A stretch of 64,000 nucleotides of DNA. Source: Planctomycetota bacterium. Its GTDB lineage: Bacteria; Planctomycetota; JACQVV01; JASMLP01. A program made the position numbers and the translations under genes. The notes beneath the pieces are model-generated. The model did not search any database and had not been told where the DNA came from. It saw nothing but the letters and a program-made list of their open reading frames with translations. Location of the stretch: contig JASMLP010000004.1 in the NCBI GenBank assembly GCA_030748635.1, positions 1-64,000 of the forward strand. The letters run 5' to 3'. Below are positions 61,971 through 64,000 of this stretch, piece after piece (positions within the stretch are counted from its first letter, which is position 1; each line of letters opens with the position of its first letter).

Positions 61971-62043
61971 GCTGGAATGGACCTATCGGGGTAGGGATTC
62001 GTCCGAAACCGTCCACACCCACCGTCGCAATCGAAGTCGATTG

Positions 62044-62355
62044 TTAGCGGCTGGTCCGTACGTTCCGGGCTAATCTGATGACTATTTGTTCCCCGATCCC
62101 CCGGACGTTCTTCAGGTCCTCGACCCTCTGAACCCCCCCCACCGACCGCTTGTACTCAACGATAGCTCGTGCCTTCACCTCACCAATTCCCGAGATGCTG
62201 GCCCATACCACCCAGTCGTCTTCCCCAAGATCGACCCGGTAAGGCGCCAGTACCTGCTCGAAATGCTCCCCGTTCGCCCGAAACCCCACGCACAGGAGGA
62301 GTCCCGAAAAAACAGCAAGCGCCACGACCAGACACTCTCGAAAAGTGATGTGCAT
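62044..62355 (-). CDS. ComEA-like helix-hairpin-helix protein
   Basis: DDWVVWASISGIGEVKARAIVEYKRSVGGVQRVEDLKNVRGIGEQIVIRLARNV, N-terminal TM/signal. Confidence 0.8.
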   Translation of the reverse strand: MHITFRECLVVALAVFSGLLLCVGFRANGEHFEQVLAPYRVDLGEDDWVVWASISGIGEVKARAIVEYKRSVGGVQRVEDLKNVRGIGEQIVIRLARNVRTSR

Positions 62356-62510
62356 ACGTCACAAACCTCGTTCAACCGGTCAGGTGTACTCCGGTTCGGG
62401 GGGAAGTATATCCCAGGGTTGAGACGAGTCAAACGGGACCGAAACATACTCAAAGAGGTTTCAAACCGTACCCTCAGAAGCCCCATACCGGGAAAAACCT
62501 ACCGGAGGAA

Positions 62511-63329
62511 CTATCCCTCGAGAGCGGCCCGAATACGGACCAAACTGGCCAGAAGCGGCTCGAGATCATCCATAGGGAGCATGTTGGGGCCGTCGGAGGG
62601 AGAACTCGCCGGATCGGTATGAACCTCCAGAAAAACCCCGTGCGCCCCTGCGGCCACCGCAGCTCGGGCCAGCGTGGGAATCATTTCTCGTTGGCCGCCC
62701 GTCCGGTCTCCCAGGCCCCCCGGCTGCTGCACGGAGTGGGTCCCGTCAAAAATCACCGGAGCAAACTCGGACATGACCGGGATCGCTCGCATATCGCTGA
62801 CGAGCGTGTTGTAGCCGAAGGAAGCGCCTCGTTCGGTGATCACGACCCGGTCGCAACCGGCTTCCCGCACCTTTCCGACCGCGTGGCGAATATCCCAGGG
62901 GGCCAGAAACTGGCCCTTCTTGACGTTGACAGCGGCCCCGCTTTGCGCCGCGGCTACCAGAAGATCGGTCTGGCGGCACAGAAACGCTGGAATCTGAACG
63001 ATATCGACCACTTCTGCCGCCGGAGCAGCCTGCGCAACCTCGTGGATATCGGTCGTGACCGGCACCCCCAACTCCCGCTTGATCCGACCCAACCAGTCGA
63101 GCCCCGTTTCCAGGCCTGGACCGCGTAAACTGTGAATGGAGGAACGGTTCGCCTTGTCGAAGCTTGCCTTGAAAATATAGGGCACTCCCAGCCGATTGGC
63201 GACTTCCAGCGCCTTGGATCCGATTTCGAGCGCCATCTCGGGGGTTTGTAGCACACAGGGTCCCGCGATCAGAAAAAGAGGCGATCCGTCTCCGATCGAA
63301 ACCCCACCTACCTCGAAAGGAGATGTCAT
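62511..63329 (-). CDS. kdsA: 3-deoxy-8-phosphooctulonate synthase (KDO-8-P synthase)
   Basis: LIAGPCVLQTPEMALEIGSKALEVANRLGVPYIFKASFDKANRSS, TDIHEVAQAAPAAEVVDIVQIPAFLCRQTDLL. Confidence 0.95.
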   Translation of the reverse strand: MTSPFEVGGVSIGDGSPLFLIAGPCVLQTPEMALEIGSKALEVANRLGVPYIFKASFDKANRSSIHSLRGPGLETGLDWLGRIKRELGVPVTTDIHEVAQAAPAAEVVDIVQIPAFLCRQTDLLVAAAQSGAAVNVKKGQFLAPWDIRHAVGKVREAGCDRVVITERGASFGYNTLVSDMRAIPVMSEFAPVIFDGTHSVQQPGGLGDRTGGQREMIPTLARAAVAAGAHGVFLEVHTDPASSPSDGPNMLPMDDLEPLLASLVRIRAALEG

Positions 63330-64000
63330 CTGGCAACCACCAGAGGAACGGAACGAGGCACGATCCGAGCCCGTAACGGGAGGAACCCGGCCGGATCTCC
63401 ATCGATCTGGTAAGGCAGGTCCTCAGCCCCCTCAACGGAAACCTCGCGAGCCTGGAGGTAATCACAGTCAGGCAGTTTCTCGCACTCGTGAAGCAAACCG
63501 GCCCAAAGATACCGAACATGTTGCCACCAGCGATGTCCCCGAAAAACCAGGACATCGAGCAGACCGTCGTCGGGAACCGCGTGGCTGGCAAATTCGAAGG
63601 GACCTCCGTAACTGCGGACATTGCCGACAATCACATGGGCCGCGTCGTAGGGAAGTTCATTCCCGTCGATCGTGACCCGAAGGGGCCGATAACGATACGC
63701 GAAGATTTCCCGAAACAGGGGCACGACGTACTGACGCATCCGCATGGTTCCGCGTCGTTTCTGATGAAATGCGTAGGCGATCGAGGAATCGAATCCGGCC
63801 GAGGTCAGCAAGAGCGAATAGCGCCCCGATCCCACTTCGATGGCGTCGAGATGCCGAACCCGTTTCTCCTGGATCGAACGGCAGATCCGTCGGACGTCCC
63901 AGGGAAGTCCGAACTCCTTGGCCAGGATATTGCCGGTTCCGGCCGGTAAAACGGCGATCGGAACCCGGGTGTCGATATTTCCGTTGACCACCTCATTCAA
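63326..64000 (-). CDS. Diacylglycerol kinase family lipid kinase (5' end beyond window)
   Basis: VPIAVLPAGTGNILAKEFGLPWDVRRI; overlaps kdsA start by 4 nt; open at window edge. Confidence 0.85.
   Translation of the reverse strand: MNEVVNGNIDTRVPIAVLPAGTGNILAKEFGLPWDVRRICRSIQEKRVRHLDAIEVGSGRYSLLLTSAGFDSSIAYAFHQKRRGTMRMRQYVVPLFREIFAYRYRPLRVTIDGNELPYDAAHVIVGNVRSYGGPFEFASHAVPDDGLLDVLVFRGHRWWQHVRYLWAGLLHECEKLPDCDYLQAREVSVEGAEDLPYQIDGDPAGFLPLRARIVPRSVPLVVAR

Overview
64 kb of dense, GC-rich bacterial chromosome with roughly 50 protein genes, one tRNA-Ser(UGA) and several hairpin terminators or processing sites. I saw no rRNA, CRISPR array, transposase or prophage genes. Gene content suggests a Gram-negative, LPS-producing, possibly planctomycete-like lineage (taxonomy is inference): kdsA, Ser/Thr kinases with TPRs, planctomycete-style pseudopilins, DUF58/BatA proteins and UDP-xylose synthase. 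Recognisable modules: (1) a methylmalonyl-CoA/propionyl-CoA module (biotin carboxylase, biotin carrier, carboxyltransferase, epimerase, mutase). (2) A tightly overlapping extracellular nucleotide/nucleoside salvage operon: CNT transporter, a lipoprotein fusing 5'-nucleotidase to a BMP/PnrA-like nucleoside-binding domain, alkaline phosphatase, purine nucleoside phosphorylase, cytidine deaminase. (3) beta-ureidopropionase-like amidase plus class III aminotransferase. (4) rpsO-pnp. (5) BatA/DUF58/FHA. Most interesting: a highly divergent flagellin-like protein immediately followed by a FliS-like chaperone with no flagellar cluster (13.3-14.4 kb); the 5'-nucleotidase/BMP fusion operon; a CobU-like protein that has lost the Walker-A Ser/Thr and the guanylylated His; a cryptic pseudopilin lacking the prepilin peptidase site; and two large kinases with the same accessory modules in permuted order. 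All homology statements come from motif recognition by eye; no database searches were run.
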